DNA of 64,000 nt from Eubacterium sp. (GTDB lineage: Bacteria; Bacillota; Clostridia; Lachnospirales; Lachnospiraceae). Location: the NCBI GenBank assembly GCA_022796875.1, contig JAAWJJ010000007.1, forward strand, positions 1 to 64,000, read 5' to 3'. Positions 8,482 to 16,811 of this stretch are shown here, piece by piece (within the stretch, counting starts at the first letter, position 1; each line of letters opens with the position of its first letter). Below the pieces are notes generated by a model, which had not been told where the DNA came from, ran no database searches, and saw only the letters and a list, made by a program, of their open reading frames with translations. The position numbers were made by a program, and so were the translations under genes.

Positions 8482-9426
8482 ATGGTAAATATTCAGAAAG
8501 CGGCGATTATCGGGTGCGGATTTGTCGGAATGTCTACGGCGTTCAGCCTGATACACAACGGACTTTTTTCAGAACTGGTGCTTTTGGACGCAGACGCCAG
8601 AAAGGCGGAGGGAGAGGCAATGGATTTAAGCCATGGCCGCCCGTATTCCAAAACAATGAAAATTTATGCAGGCGATTACAGCGATATCGGAGATTGCGCC
8701 CTGATCATCGTTGCGGCGGGAGCCAATCAGAAACCGGAAGAAAAGCGACTCGATCTGGTGCAGCGGAACGTGGCGATACTGAAAAATATTGTTCCTCAGA
8801 TCGTGCGGCAGAATTTTGAAGGGATCCTGATGGTGGTTTCCAATCCGGTAGATATTTTAACGTATGCGGCGTTAAAAATTTCCGGTTATCCAAAAGAACG
8901 CGTAATCGGGAGCGGAACGGTTTTGGATTCCGCGCGGTTTCGGTATTTGCTTAGCGAGCATTTGCATGTGGACAGCCGCAGCGTGCATGCGATGATTATC
9001 GGGGAACATGGGGACAGCGAACTTGCGGTCTGGAGCGGGGCTAATGTTTCCGGGATTAATATTCATGATTTTTGTGAAATCCGCGGATTTTTTGACCATA
9101 AAAAGGAGATGGAACGGATTTATTTCCAGGTTCGTGACAGCGCTTACCGGATTATTGAACGGAAAGGCGCAACCTATTATGGCGTGGCCATGGCAATCAA
9201 CCGGATTGCGCAGAGCATTATCCGGGATGAACATTCGGTGCTGCCGATTTCCAGTCTGATGGAAGGGGAATACGGAATGGAAGGACTGTGTATCAGCGTA
9301 CCGACAATCGTTGCCGGAAACGGCGCCGACAAAGTTCTGGAGATTCCGCTTGGGGAAGAAGAAAGTAAAAGGCTGAAAGAGTCGGCGCGGGAGTTAAAAG
9401 AAGTGATCGGGAAAATCGGGATGTAG
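8482..9426 (+). CDS. ldh: L-lactate dehydrogenase
   Basis: 314 aa, the usual length. It reduces pyruvate to L-lactate with NADH in the cytoplasm. The N-terminal Rossmann motif is GCGFVG, followed by Asp (LLDAD) for NADH. The loop AGANQKPEEKRLD holds Gln at the substrate-specificity position, as in lactate rather than malate dehydrogenases, and the catalytic Arg. SNPVD and the active-site GEHGDSE with catalytic His are present. AGGAGG is 8 nt before the ATG. It appears to be a single-gene unit, about 110 nt after the preceding gene. The enzyme would regenerate NAD in fermentation alongside Pta/AckA encoded further along. Confidence 0.93.
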   Translation: MVNIQKAAIIGCGFVGMSTAFSLIHNGLFSELVLLDADARKAEGEAMDLSHGRPYSKTMKIYAGDYSDIGDCALIIVAAGANQKPEEKRLDLVQRNVAILKNIVPQIVRQNFEGILMVVSNPVDILTYAALKISGYPKERVIGSGTVLDSARFRYLLSEHLHVDSRSVHAMIIGEHGDSELAVWSGANVSGINIHDFCEIRGFFDHKKEMERIYFQVRDSAYRIIERKGATYYGVAMAINRIAQSIIRDEHSVLPISSLMEGEYGMEGLCISVPTIVAGNGADKVLEIPLGEEESKRLKESARELKEVIGKIGM

Positions 9427-9604
9427 GAAATTTTTCAGGTCACAAATTGTAATTTTCGTTTTTTTATGGTAGGATAAAAACCACAACAAGAAGATACAGG
9501 GTGATGTTTTATTTTGGATATGGTATAGTCAACGCAGGAATACACGTTTGCGCTTGCGCCGGGTTGGATGGTGTATGCGGCATGGAAAGGAAGTCGGGCA
9601 GGGC

Positions 9605-10150
9605 ATGGTATTTGTGAATGAGGAGTTTGATTCAGCGGAAGGGATTATTGTATGTGGATATTATAAACCATACGGGAAATGGAGGAACAACCCGGAAACG
9701 GCAGGCGCGCCGTATGACCTTTACAGTGGGAAGATTCTGGATTTAAAAGAGGGAAAAAGCGGCGCGGTCAATTACTTTTATTCGCTTTTGGATGATGAGA
9801 TATGTCCTGGCGTGGCGATTGCGGTAGTGCCGTCACATTCCCCTGAGAACAAGGGCGGCGGGCTGAAAGCGCTGGCAAAGAAGCTGGCTGCGCATGACCG
9901 GATTGACATGACGGAATGCCTGGTTCGAACGAAAGAGATTGAGAAGCTGTCGCACGGGGGGAGCCGGGATAAGAGTGTGCATCTGGATTCGATTGCCGTG
10001 AATCCTGATGTGCCAATTGCGGATGAGGTAGTGCTTGTAGTGGATGATGTGACTACTTCCGGCAATTCGCTTTATGCCTGCAGGGACATCCTGCTTACGC
10101 ATGGGGCAAAAAGGGTTGCCCTGCTTGCGCTTGGACAGACAACGCATTAA
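9605..10150 (+). CDS. Phosphoribosyltransferase-fold protein (ComF-like)
   Basis: About 181 aa from ATG 9605, which has AAGGAAG 12 nt upstream; in-frame upstream starts exist at 9575 (ATG) and 9548 (TTG), so the N-terminus is uncertain. The type I PRTase signature VVLVVDDVTTSGNSL is near the C-terminus (about residues 142-156) and binds PRPP in active members. A serine-rich loop (VPSHSPENKGGG) precedes it. It is followed after 54 nt by a DprA-like gene, so the two are probably one operon. ComF and DprA are both DNA-uptake proteins, but this is not a standard ComF because no zinc finger is present. The substrate is unknown. Confidence 0.7.
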   Translation: MVFVNEEFDSAEGIIVCGYYKPYGKWRNNPETAGAPYDLYSGKILDLKEGKSGAVNYFYSLLDDEICPGVAIAVVPSHSPENKGGGLKALAKKLAAHDRIDMTECLVRTKEIEKLSHGGSRDKSVHLDSIAVNPDVPIADEVVLVVDDVTTSGNSLYACRDILLTHGAKRVALLALGQTTH

Positions 10151-10204
10151 TACAGTTTGCGTGGAGGAGTTAGATATTGAAAAAGCGGCAGGGAGTGTGA
10201 TGGT

Positions 10205-10915
10205 ATGGATATGGCTGTGACGGTTTTGGAGAAGTATCCGATTAAAAAGTGTGATGCGTGGGGACTGTATGGCGGTCAGGCTGTGGTGAAAGGAGCGCCG
10301 GACTATTTGTATTACAGGGGTGATATTTCCCTCTTAAAGGAAGATGTTGTGGCGGTCATCGGCTCAAGGGAGATTTCCGAGTGGGGAAAGGCGGTCACGA
10401 AGAATATTTCAAGGGCATTGTGCAGGCGTGGGAAAACGGTCTTAAACGGCCTTGCACTGGGTTGCGATGCGGTGGCGTTAAAGGAAGTGCTGGACTGCGG
10501 CGGAAAGGCGGTTGCGGTCATGCCCTGCGGTCTGGATGAGATTTATCCGAAAACGAACCGGGAATTAGCAGAGGAGCTTTTGGAAAAGGGCGGCTGTCTT
10601 GTCAGTGAGTACCCGGCCGGTGTCCGTCCGAGAAAAGAAAGTTTTGTGGCGCGTGACCGGCTGCAGGCGCTGTTTTCGGGACTTGTAATTGTGGTGGAGT
10701 CCCGGCAGGGAAGCGGGACATGGCACACAGTGGAGTATGCAAGGAGATACCAGAAGATGGTTGCCTGTTATATTGGAAAAAATACGAAGGATGATGATGG
10801 GAACGGTATCTTGGTGCGGGATAACAAAGCATACGCGCTGAAAGATAATGCAGGTATGGACTATATTTTAGAGATGTCGCAGAACCGCTATGAGCAGATG
10901 TCGCTCTTAGTATAA
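10205..10915 (+). CDS. DprA/Smf-like Rossmann-fold protein
   Basis: 236 aa. The DprA core is visible: VVAVIGSREIS, then NGLALGCDAVA, then AVMPCGLDEIYPKTN, and ESFVARDRLQALFSG followed by VVESRQGSGTWHTVEYA. DprA loads RecA on single-stranded DNA during transformation. This protein is shorter than typical DprA (300-360 aa): the N-terminal SAM-like and C-terminal winged-helix domains are absent and only the Rossmann domain remains. GGGAG precedes the chosen ATG. Pairing with a PRTase gene suggests a two-gene module, perhaps a nucleotide-derived signal or DNA-handling system instead of classical competence (inference). Confidence 0.75.
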   Translation: MDMAVTVLEKYPIKKCDAWGLYGGQAVVKGAPDYLYYRGDISLLKEDVVAVIGSREISEWGKAVTKNISRALCRRGKTVLNGLALGCDAVALKEVLDCGGKAVAVMPCGLDEIYPKTNRELAEELLEKGGCLVSEYPAGVRPRKESFVARDRLQALFSGLVIVVESRQGSGTWHTVEYARRYQKMVACYIGKNTKDDDGNGILVRDNKAYALKDNAGMDYILEMSQNRYEQMSLLV

Positions 10916-10919
10916 CGCA

Positions 10920-10966
10920 TTGCGGGAAAATCCATTTAATGAAGCAGGCAATTGTTATATTTTGAT
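10920..10966 (+). repeat. Truncated MITE-like copy D (right end only)
   Basis: About 40 bp at 10925-10965 match the right end of copy C at about 55669-55703: AAAATCCATTTRATGRAGCA then GGCAATTGTTATATTTTG. The rest of the element is missing. The fragment follows directly on the dprA-like stop codon. See the fuller copies at 31122-31359, 55084-55393 and 55486-55712. Confidence 0.65.
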
Positions 10967-11095
10967 AACGCTTTGGCAGTATATTTATGCAATTTTGCAG
11001 GAAAAAATTGACTGCCGCTATCATATTTGATATGATTGTGTAGGTGCAATTTGCCCGAACAGCGATATATAGATGTGAATTAAAGGAGTAGACAA

Positions 11096-12484
11096 ATGAA
11101 ACAGGATAAAAACATACCTTACAAAATTTACCTGGAAGAAAATGAGATGCCAACTGCATGGTATAATGTGCGGGCAGATATGAAGAACAAACCGGCGCCG
11201 TTGTTAAATCCGACCACTCACGAGCCAATGGGACACGACGACTTAAGCCCGGTATTTTGCGATGAGCTGATCGAACAGGAGCTGAATGACACGGATGCAT
11301 ACATAGAGATTCCGCAGGAAATCCGGGATTTTTATAAAATGTACCGTCCGTCGCCGTTGGTCCGCGCGTATTGCCTGGAGGAAAAACTGGATACTCCGGC
11401 AAAGATTTATTATAAATTTGAGGGAAACAATACCAGCGGCAGCCACAAATTAAATTCGGCGATCGCGCAGGCCTATTACGCAAAAAAACAGGGGTTGAAA
11501 GGCGTTACGACAGAAACCGGCGCAGGGCAGTGGGGAACGGCGCTTTCTATGGCCTGCTCCTATTTTGACCTGGACTGCAAAGTATACATGGTAAAAGTTT
11601 CTTATGAACAGAAGCCGTTCCGCCGTGAAGTAATGCGTACGTACGGCGCTTCCGTTACCCCGTCCCCGTCGGAAACGACGGCTATTGGCCGTAAAATTCT
11701 GGCGGAACATCCGGGAACGACAGGCAGTTTGGGATGCGCTATTTCCGAAGCGGTAGAAGTGGCTACGTCTAACGACGGGTATCGTTACGTGCTTGGAAGC
11801 GTATTAAACCAGGTATTGCTGCATCAGTCGATTATCGGAATGGAAACCAAAATTGCGATGGATAAATACGGAATCGTACCGGATGTGATCATTGGATGCG
11901 CAGGCGGCGGTTCCAATCTGGGCGGCCTGATTTCTCCGTTTATGGGAGAAAAGCTGCGCGGAGAAAAAGATTATCGGATCATTGCAGTAGAACCGGCTTC
12001 CTGCCCGAGTTTTACAAGAGGAAAATTCGCATATGATTTCTGCGATACCGGGAATATCTGCCCTCTGGCAAAAATGTATACTCTCGGCAGCGGCTTTATT
12101 CCGTCTGCGAACCATGCAGGTGGCCTGCGGTTCCACGGCATGAGTTCTACGCTTTCCCAGCTGTACCATGACGGCCTGATGGAGGCGGTTGCGGTAGAAC
12201 AGACTTCCGTATTCCAGGCAGCGGAACAGTTTGCACGGGTAGAGGGGATTCTGCCGGCACCGGAAAGCAGCCATGCGATCAAAGCGGCGATAGACGAAGC
12301 GTTGAAATGCAAAGAAACCGGAGAAGAGAAAACGATCGTATTCGGCCTTACCGGAACGGGATATTTCGATATGGTGGCTTATGAGAAGTTTCATAACGGA
12401 GATATGACGGATTATATTCCGACGGACGCAGAACTACAGGTTGGATTTGACGGAATCCCGAAATTCCCGGGAAATGAATTTTAA
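11096..12484 (+). CDS. trpB: TrpB2-type PLP enzyme (tryptophan synthase beta-like)
   Basis: 462 aa, longer than canonical TrpB (about 400), and built like the TrpB2 family: N-terminal LLNPTTHEPM and MYRPSPLVRA blocks, PLP lysine in GSHKLNSA (Lys118), TETGAGQWG substrate loop and GCAGGGSNLGG phosphate-binding loop. TrpB2 proteins condense serine with indole, or a related nucleophile, to give tryptophan, usually without a partner TrpA. There is no trpA or other trp gene in the window, so salvage of free indole or a different beta-replacement is likely. AAAGGAG is 8 nt before the ATG. No T-box or TRAP-like leader could be seen upstream. Confidence 0.88.
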   Translation: MKQDKNIPYKIYLEENEMPTAWYNVRADMKNKPAPLLNPTTHEPMGHDDLSPVFCDELIEQELNDTDAYIEIPQEIRDFYKMYRPSPLVRAYCLEEKLDTPAKIYYKFEGNNTSGSHKLNSAIAQAYYAKKQGLKGVTTETGAGQWGTALSMACSYFDLDCKVYMVKVSYEQKPFRREVMRTYGASVTPSPSETTAIGRKILAEHPGTTGSLGCAISEAVEVATSNDGYRYVLGSVLNQVLLHQSIIGMETKIAMDKYGIVPDVIIGCAGGGSNLGGLISPFMGEKLRGEKDYRIIAVEPASCPSFTRGKFAYDFCDTGNICPLAKMYTLGSGFIPSANHAGGLRFHGMSSTLSQLYHDGLMEAVAVEQTSVFQAAEQFARVEGILPAPESSHAIKAAIDEALKCKETGEEKTIVFGLTGTGYFDMVAYEKFHNGDMTDYIPTDAELQVGFDGIPKFPGNEF

Positions 12485-12582
12485 TTAAGAATTAGGAAAT
12501 TGTTTTGTTTCGCAGAAAGATTCGGGTGTCAAAAGACAGTGATGTATTTTGGCATCTGAATCCTGGAAACAGACATTTGAAT

Positions 12583-12750
12583 TTAATGATTCATACATTT
12601 TATATGTTTTTTCTCCTTTTCTCCAAAAATATCTTCATAAGATTCATAACCGGATTCCAGAGTTGCAACGTGTTCTGCTTCTTTTATCATTGCTTCTACA
12701 GCCGGACGCACCTGGCGTTTGGCAGAGATACTTATTTTTTTCATTTCCAT
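12583..12750 (-). pseudogene. Decayed AbrB-type antitoxin gene with intact promoter
   Basis: A 55-codon frame begins MEMKKISISAKRQV, the opening of SpoVT/AbrB-type antitoxins, and jumps directly to VRPAVEAMIKEAE and YESYEDIFGEKE, which resemble the C-terminal tail of the same proteins. The DNA-binding beta-strands that normally follow (TIPxxFxxxLGF...) are missing, so an in-frame internal deletion is the likely history. No partner toxin follows; only shadow frames occupy 12485-12582. The rest of 12485-13000 contains nothing else I can support. Confidence 0.5.
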
Positions 12751-12756
12751 AGGAAT

Positions 12757-12785
12757 ATTATATGTAATTCCTTTTCTTATGTCAA
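12757..12785 (-). promoter_or_regulatory. Sigma-A promoter of the decayed antitoxin gene
   Basis: On the minus strand TTGACA (12780-12785) and TATAAT (12757-12762) are both consensus and 17 nt apart. The -10 box lies only 6 nt before the ATG at 12750, leaving no room for a ribosome site, which suggests that sequence between promoter and gene has been lost or that the message is leaderless. Confidence 0.75.
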
Positions 12786-13000
12786 CCACATTGTTGATAG
12801 CGGCTGTAGTATTCCGCTGAAACTTTTTGGAAGCAGTCCATATTATAAAATAGGCTGGTCAGGCAGCAGCAAACATTCTCAAAAATGATTCCAAAGTCCG
12901 TTCCAAAGCCGTTTTGCAGTTATTAAAAATGAGCCTGTAAATATGCGGTTATATGTAGTATAATAATGAAATGAAATACCAAACAAGGAGAAAAAGATAA

Positions 13001-14209
13001 ATGGGATTGCCGGAAATTACAGGTATCGTAACAATTGTATTGCTTATTATAGTTATTATCTTGCAGATTACAGGACGTAAGAAGTCGAATAGTGGTGAAA
13101 TAGCATCTTTATTGAAACATAATGCCGAGGAACAGCGTGACAGCGTGCAGAAACAAATTGCAAGCGGCGCCACAGAGCAGTTTGAGCGTTTTGGCGTGAT
13201 TCAGAAAAGTATTCAGGATACGCTGTCAGCGAACCGCAGGGAGGTCAGGCAGCAGCTTGCAGAGTTTCAACAGCAGTTGGGGATACAAATGAAAGCATTG
13301 CAGGAAAGTAATGAACAGCGGCTGGAAAAAATACAGGGAGTGGTGGATGAGAAGTTACAGAAAACATTAGAAACCCGCCTTGCCCAATCTTTTGAATTAG
13401 TCAGTAAACAGTTGGAAAGCGTAGGCCAGGGGCTGGGTGAAATGAAAGCGCTTGCCGCTGATGCAAAATCGCTGAAAAATGCGCTGACAAATGTAAAAGA
13501 GCGCGGTACATACGGCGAGGTCCGCCTTGAAAAATTGCTTTCTGACATTCTGGCTCCGGGTCAATATGAAACGAATGTGGAGATTACAAATGGCAAGCGT
13601 GTGGAGTTTGCTGTAAAACTTCCCGGAAATGGCGATGTACCGCTGCTTTTGCCGATTGACAGTAAGTTCCCGATTGAAGATTATAACAAATTAATGGATG
13701 CAGAGGATAAGCAGACGATAGAAGAGGCGAGGCGTTCGCTTGCAATAAAAATCCGTGTTTTTGCAAAAGATATTAAAAATAAATATATAGTGCCTCCAAA
13801 GACGACGGACTTTGCGCTGATGTTTCTGCCTACGGAAGGACTGTATGCCGAAGTGGTGCAGAATGTGGCTTTGTTCGAAGAACTACGGGAAAAATATAAG
13901 ATTACGGTAGTTGGCGCGACTACGCTTTCGGCGTTTCTGGCATCTCTGCAAATGGGTTTTAAGACGCTGGCTATTGAGCAGCGGTCGCAGGAAGTGTGGG
14001 ATACTCTTCGTGCGGTAAAGGGGGAATTTGTCAAATTCGGGGATCTGCTTGACAAAGCCCAAAAGCAGATTCAGACCGCCGATAAAACGCTTGCCGAAAT
14101 TGTCGGCAGACGTACAAGAGCAATTAACCGTACTTTACGCGGCGTAGAGGAACTAACAGAAGCAAATGCACCTTTATTCACAGCATTGGAGGATGATTCC
14201 GATGAATAA
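13001..14209 (+). CDS. rmuC: RmuC family protein
   Basis: 402 aa. A single N-terminal membrane helix (about residues 6-24, IVTIVLLIIVIILQI) is followed by a long coiled coil (about 35-150) and the PD-(D/E)XK-like RmuC domain: GTYGEVRLEKLLSDIL, LPIDSKFPIEDYNKL and IVPPKTTDFALMFLPTEGLY are family hallmarks. RmuC limits recombination at short inverted repeats and is a predicted nuclease. AAGGAG lies 11 nt upstream. It is followed within 20 nt by the histidine-kinase gene, so the two may share a transcript although they are not known to work together. Confidence 0.92.
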   Translation: MGLPEITGIVTIVLLIIVIILQITGRKKSNSGEIASLLKHNAEEQRDSVQKQIASGATEQFERFGVIQKSIQDTLSANRREVRQQLAEFQQQLGIQMKALQESNEQRLEKIQGVVDEKLQKTLETRLAQSFELVSKQLESVGQGLGEMKALAADAKSLKNALTNVKERGTYGEVRLEKLLSDILAPGQYETNVEITNGKRVEFAVKLPGNGDVPLLLPIDSKFPIEDYNKLMDAEDKQTIEEARRSLAIKIRVFAKDIKNKYIVPPKTTDFALMFLPTEGLYAEVVQNVALFEELREKYKITVVGATTLSAFLASLQMGFKTLAIEQRSQEVWDTLRAVKGEFVKFGDLLDKAQKQIQTADKTLAEIVGRRTRAINRTLRGVEELTEANAPLFTALEDDSDE

Positions 14210-14227
14210 CAGGGAGTGGATAACAAT

Positions 14228-16792
14228 ATGAAAAATGGACAGAAAAGAAGACGAAGAATTTTATTTTTTTCTATTATACTGGTTTTTTGTATTTTAGCGA
14301 CCGTTGTATTTTCTGTAGCGAGGAAGATTTCACTGGAGATGTCTTCTTCTGCCATTCATAATTTGAGTGAAAGCCTGGATTTAATACAGTCTATGACGGA
14401 AGCTATTCTGGACAAAGAAGCGGAATTTCAGAAGATGATCGCACGGGAAATTGCGAATGTGGATGATCCGTATGAATTTATCAGCGCCTACGAAGAGAAT
14501 CAGACGATCGTCAAACTGTCGCTTTTATATTCGGGAGAAACAAAAGGGATATCCAGCACGGGCGAAGTGTTTTCGGATGAAAAACTGGATTTTACATCCG
14601 GAAAAGAAGTTGGAGGGATACCGGTTTCACAATCTTACCTGAATGATATGGGCACCTGGGCATATACGATGAAATGCCCTGTCAGGAAAGATGGCAGGGA
14701 GATAGCGACTCTTTATGCCGAATACATTTATGAATCCTTTGAAGGAATCCTTCCGTATGAATTTTATAACGGAAGCGCCGTGTTGTATATTATGGATTCC
14801 AATAACGAACGGCTGGTATTAAAGCCTACCGGGATGGGTGAGCGGGATGCGGGCCATGTAAATCTGGAAGATTTTTACAGGGCGAATAAAATTTTGGAAA
14901 GCAGTATTCAGACAGAGGTTGCCAATAGCATAAAGCAGGGAAAGAATACCATGTTTTATCATAATATTCAGGATAAAAATTCTCTGATCTACATGTGGGC
15001 AATTAACGATGGGGCTGTTTATCTGATTGGTTATGTGCCGATTGAAGCGATCCAGCAGGAAGGGCGGTCGGTTAATCAGAGTATTCTGATCATAGTGATC
15101 ATTATGCTGGCGGCGTTTTTCTTTTGCGCCATTCTGTATTTTCTGTTCCAGAAACAGCAAAGCCGGTTACAAATGGAAAGGGAGGCGGAAAAAGAAGCGC
15201 ATAACAAACAACTGGCGGAGGCACTGCAGGCAGCGCAGATTGCGAGTAATTCCAAAACAACGTTTTTGTCCAATATGTCGCATGATATCCGAACGCCGAT
15301 GAATGCGATTCTTGGATTTACGACGCTGCTTGCAAAAGATGCGGATCATCCGGCCAGGGTAAGGGAATATACCGATAAAATCACTTCCTCCGGACAGCAT
15401 TTGCTCAGCCTGATCAACGACGTACTGGATGTATCGAAAATTGAGAGCGGAAAAGTCGTGCTTACGGTCGGCGAATTTACGCTCAATGATCTTGTATCTT
15501 CTGTAGATGCAATTATCCGTCCGATGGCAGAAGGAAAAAATCAGAATTTCCATGTTTCCGTAACGGATGTAAAACATGAGTATTTGTCAGGGGATGAAAC
15601 GAGGTTAAACCAGATCATTATCAATCTTCTTTCCAACGCCGTGAAATATACGCAGGAGGGCGGAGATATCTGGTTTCGTATTATCGGAAAGCAGCAGTAT
15701 TCCAGTCAGTATGAACACATCCGGATTGAAGTGGAAGACAACGGTTACGGTATGACGCCGGAATACCTGGAAATCATTTTTGACGCGTTTACCAGAGCGG
15801 AAAACAGTACGACCAATAAAGTGCAGGGAACCGGACTCGGTATGGCGATTACGAAAAATATTGTGGAACTCATGGGCGGAACCATTGATGTTACCAGCGA
15901 AGTAAATAAAGGAAGCCTGTTTCAAGTGGATCTGGAACTGCGGATTCCGAACGGGCTGGAAGAAGAGCAGTTCTGGAAAGAAAGCGGGATTTCCCGGATT
16001 CTTGCAGTGGACTATGACATGGAAACCGGCCACAGCATCCAGACGCTTTTGAAAGGCGCCGGTATGGAAGTGGACGTTGCCGAAAGTGTGGATGAGGCGT
16101 TTCACCTGGCAGAAGATGCCGCTTGTAAAAATGCGCAGTATCAGGTGATTTTACTGGCGTGGGAGATGCAGGATATGAATGGCGCCGAAGCGGCCAGAAA
16201 ATTGCGCACCGTTGTACCGGAATCCGTTCCGATTCTGTTTTTAACCGATCATTTCGGGAATGAGATTCCGGAGGATACGTTTTTTATTGAAAATATCGGA
16301 TTTCTTGTGAAACCGTTTTTTATATCGGCGTTTAAAGAGGAACTTCTGAAAATACAGGCGGAGCAAAACGGAGAAAGTTTTTCGGCGGAAACAAAAGAAG
16401 ACGACAGTATTGCAGGGATGCATTTTCTTGTGGCGGAGGACAATGAAATCAACGCGGAGATTTTGTCGGAGCTTCTGGATATGGAAAACGCCACTTGTGA
16501 GTTCCGGGAAAACGGGCAGTTGGTGCTGGAACGTTTTGCGAACGCCGCTGCCGGTGAATTTGATGCGATTTTAATGGACATCCAGATGCCGGTTATGAAC
16601 GGTTATGAAGCGTCCCGCAAAATCAGGGAACTGGACCGGGAAGACGCGCGCAGCATACCGATCATTGCGATGACGGCAAACGCGTTTGCAGAAGACGTAA
16701 AAGACGCTCTGGATGCGGGGATGAACGTTCATATTTCAAAACCGGTCGATATGAATCTCTTAAAGAAAACAGTGAAACAATATGTGAAATAA
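14228..16792 (+). CDS. Hybrid sensor histidine kinase with one dead and one intact receiver
   Basis: 854 aa from ATG 14228, preferred over GTG 14216 because AGGGAG lies 11 nt before it. Order: TM1 (about 7-30), an outside sensor domain (about 31-280), TM2 (about 283-305), coiled linker, HisKA with SHDIRTP (His352), HATPase with NLLSNAVKYT and GTGLGMAI, receiver 1 (about 590-705) and receiver 2 (733-850). In receiver 1 the phospho-acceptor stretch reads LLAWEMQDMNG, so Ala replaces Asp and it cannot be phosphorylated; receiver 2 keeps MDIQMPVMNG (Asp784). No DNA-binding output domain is present, so a phosphotransfer partner must lie elsewhere. The solute-binding gene 20 nt downstream suggests the sensed ligand is delivered by that lipoprotein (inference). 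Confidence 0.9.
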   Translation: MKNGQKRRRRILFFSIILVFCILATVVFSVARKISLEMSSSAIHNLSESLDLIQSMTEAILDKEAEFQKMIAREIANVDDPYEFISAYEENQTIVKLSLLYSGETKGISSTGEVFSDEKLDFTSGKEVGGIPVSQSYLNDMGTWAYTMKCPVRKDGREIATLYAEYIYESFEGILPYEFYNGSAVLYIMDSNNERLVLKPTGMGERDAGHVNLEDFYRANKILESSIQTEVANSIKQGKNTMFYHNIQDKNSLIYMWAINDGAVYLIGYVPIEAIQQEGRSVNQSILIIVIIMLAAFFFCAILYFLFQKQQSRLQMEREAEKEAHNKQLAEALQAAQIASNSKTTFLSNMSHDIRTPMNAILGFTTLLAKDADHPARVREYTDKITSSGQHLLSLINDVLDVSKIESGKVVLTVGEFTLNDLVSSVDAIIRPMAEGKNQNFHVSVTDVKHEYLSGDETRLNQIIINLLSNAVKYTQEGGDIWFRIIGKQQYSSQYEHIRIEVEDNGYGMTPEYLEIIFDAFTRAENSTTNKVQGTGLGMAITKNIVELMGGTIDVTSEVNKGSLFQVDLELRIPNGLEEEQFWKESGISRILAVDYDMETGHSIQTLLKGAGMEVDVAESVDEAFHLAEDAACKNAQYQVILLAWEMQDMNGAEAARKLRTVVPESVPILFLTDHFGNEIPEDTFFIENIGFLVKPFFISAFKEELLKIQAEQNGESFSAETKEDDSIAGMHFLVAEDNEINAEILSELLDMENATCEFRENGQLVLERFANAAAGEFDAILMDIQMPVMNGYEASRKIRELDREDARSIPIIAMTANAFAEDVKDALDAGMNVHISKPVDMNLLKKTVKQYVK

Positions 16793-16811
16793 TATGTAAT
16801 ATAATATAAAA

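Noticed and set aside
11000-11095. T-box or attenuator before trpB
   Set aside because: No T-box sequence (TGGNACCGCG) or leader peptide with Trp codons can be seen.
12505-12888. Plus-strand frame of 127 codons opposite the antitoxin remnant
   Set aside because: Phe/Cys-rich composition typical of an antisense shadow; no recognisable motif.
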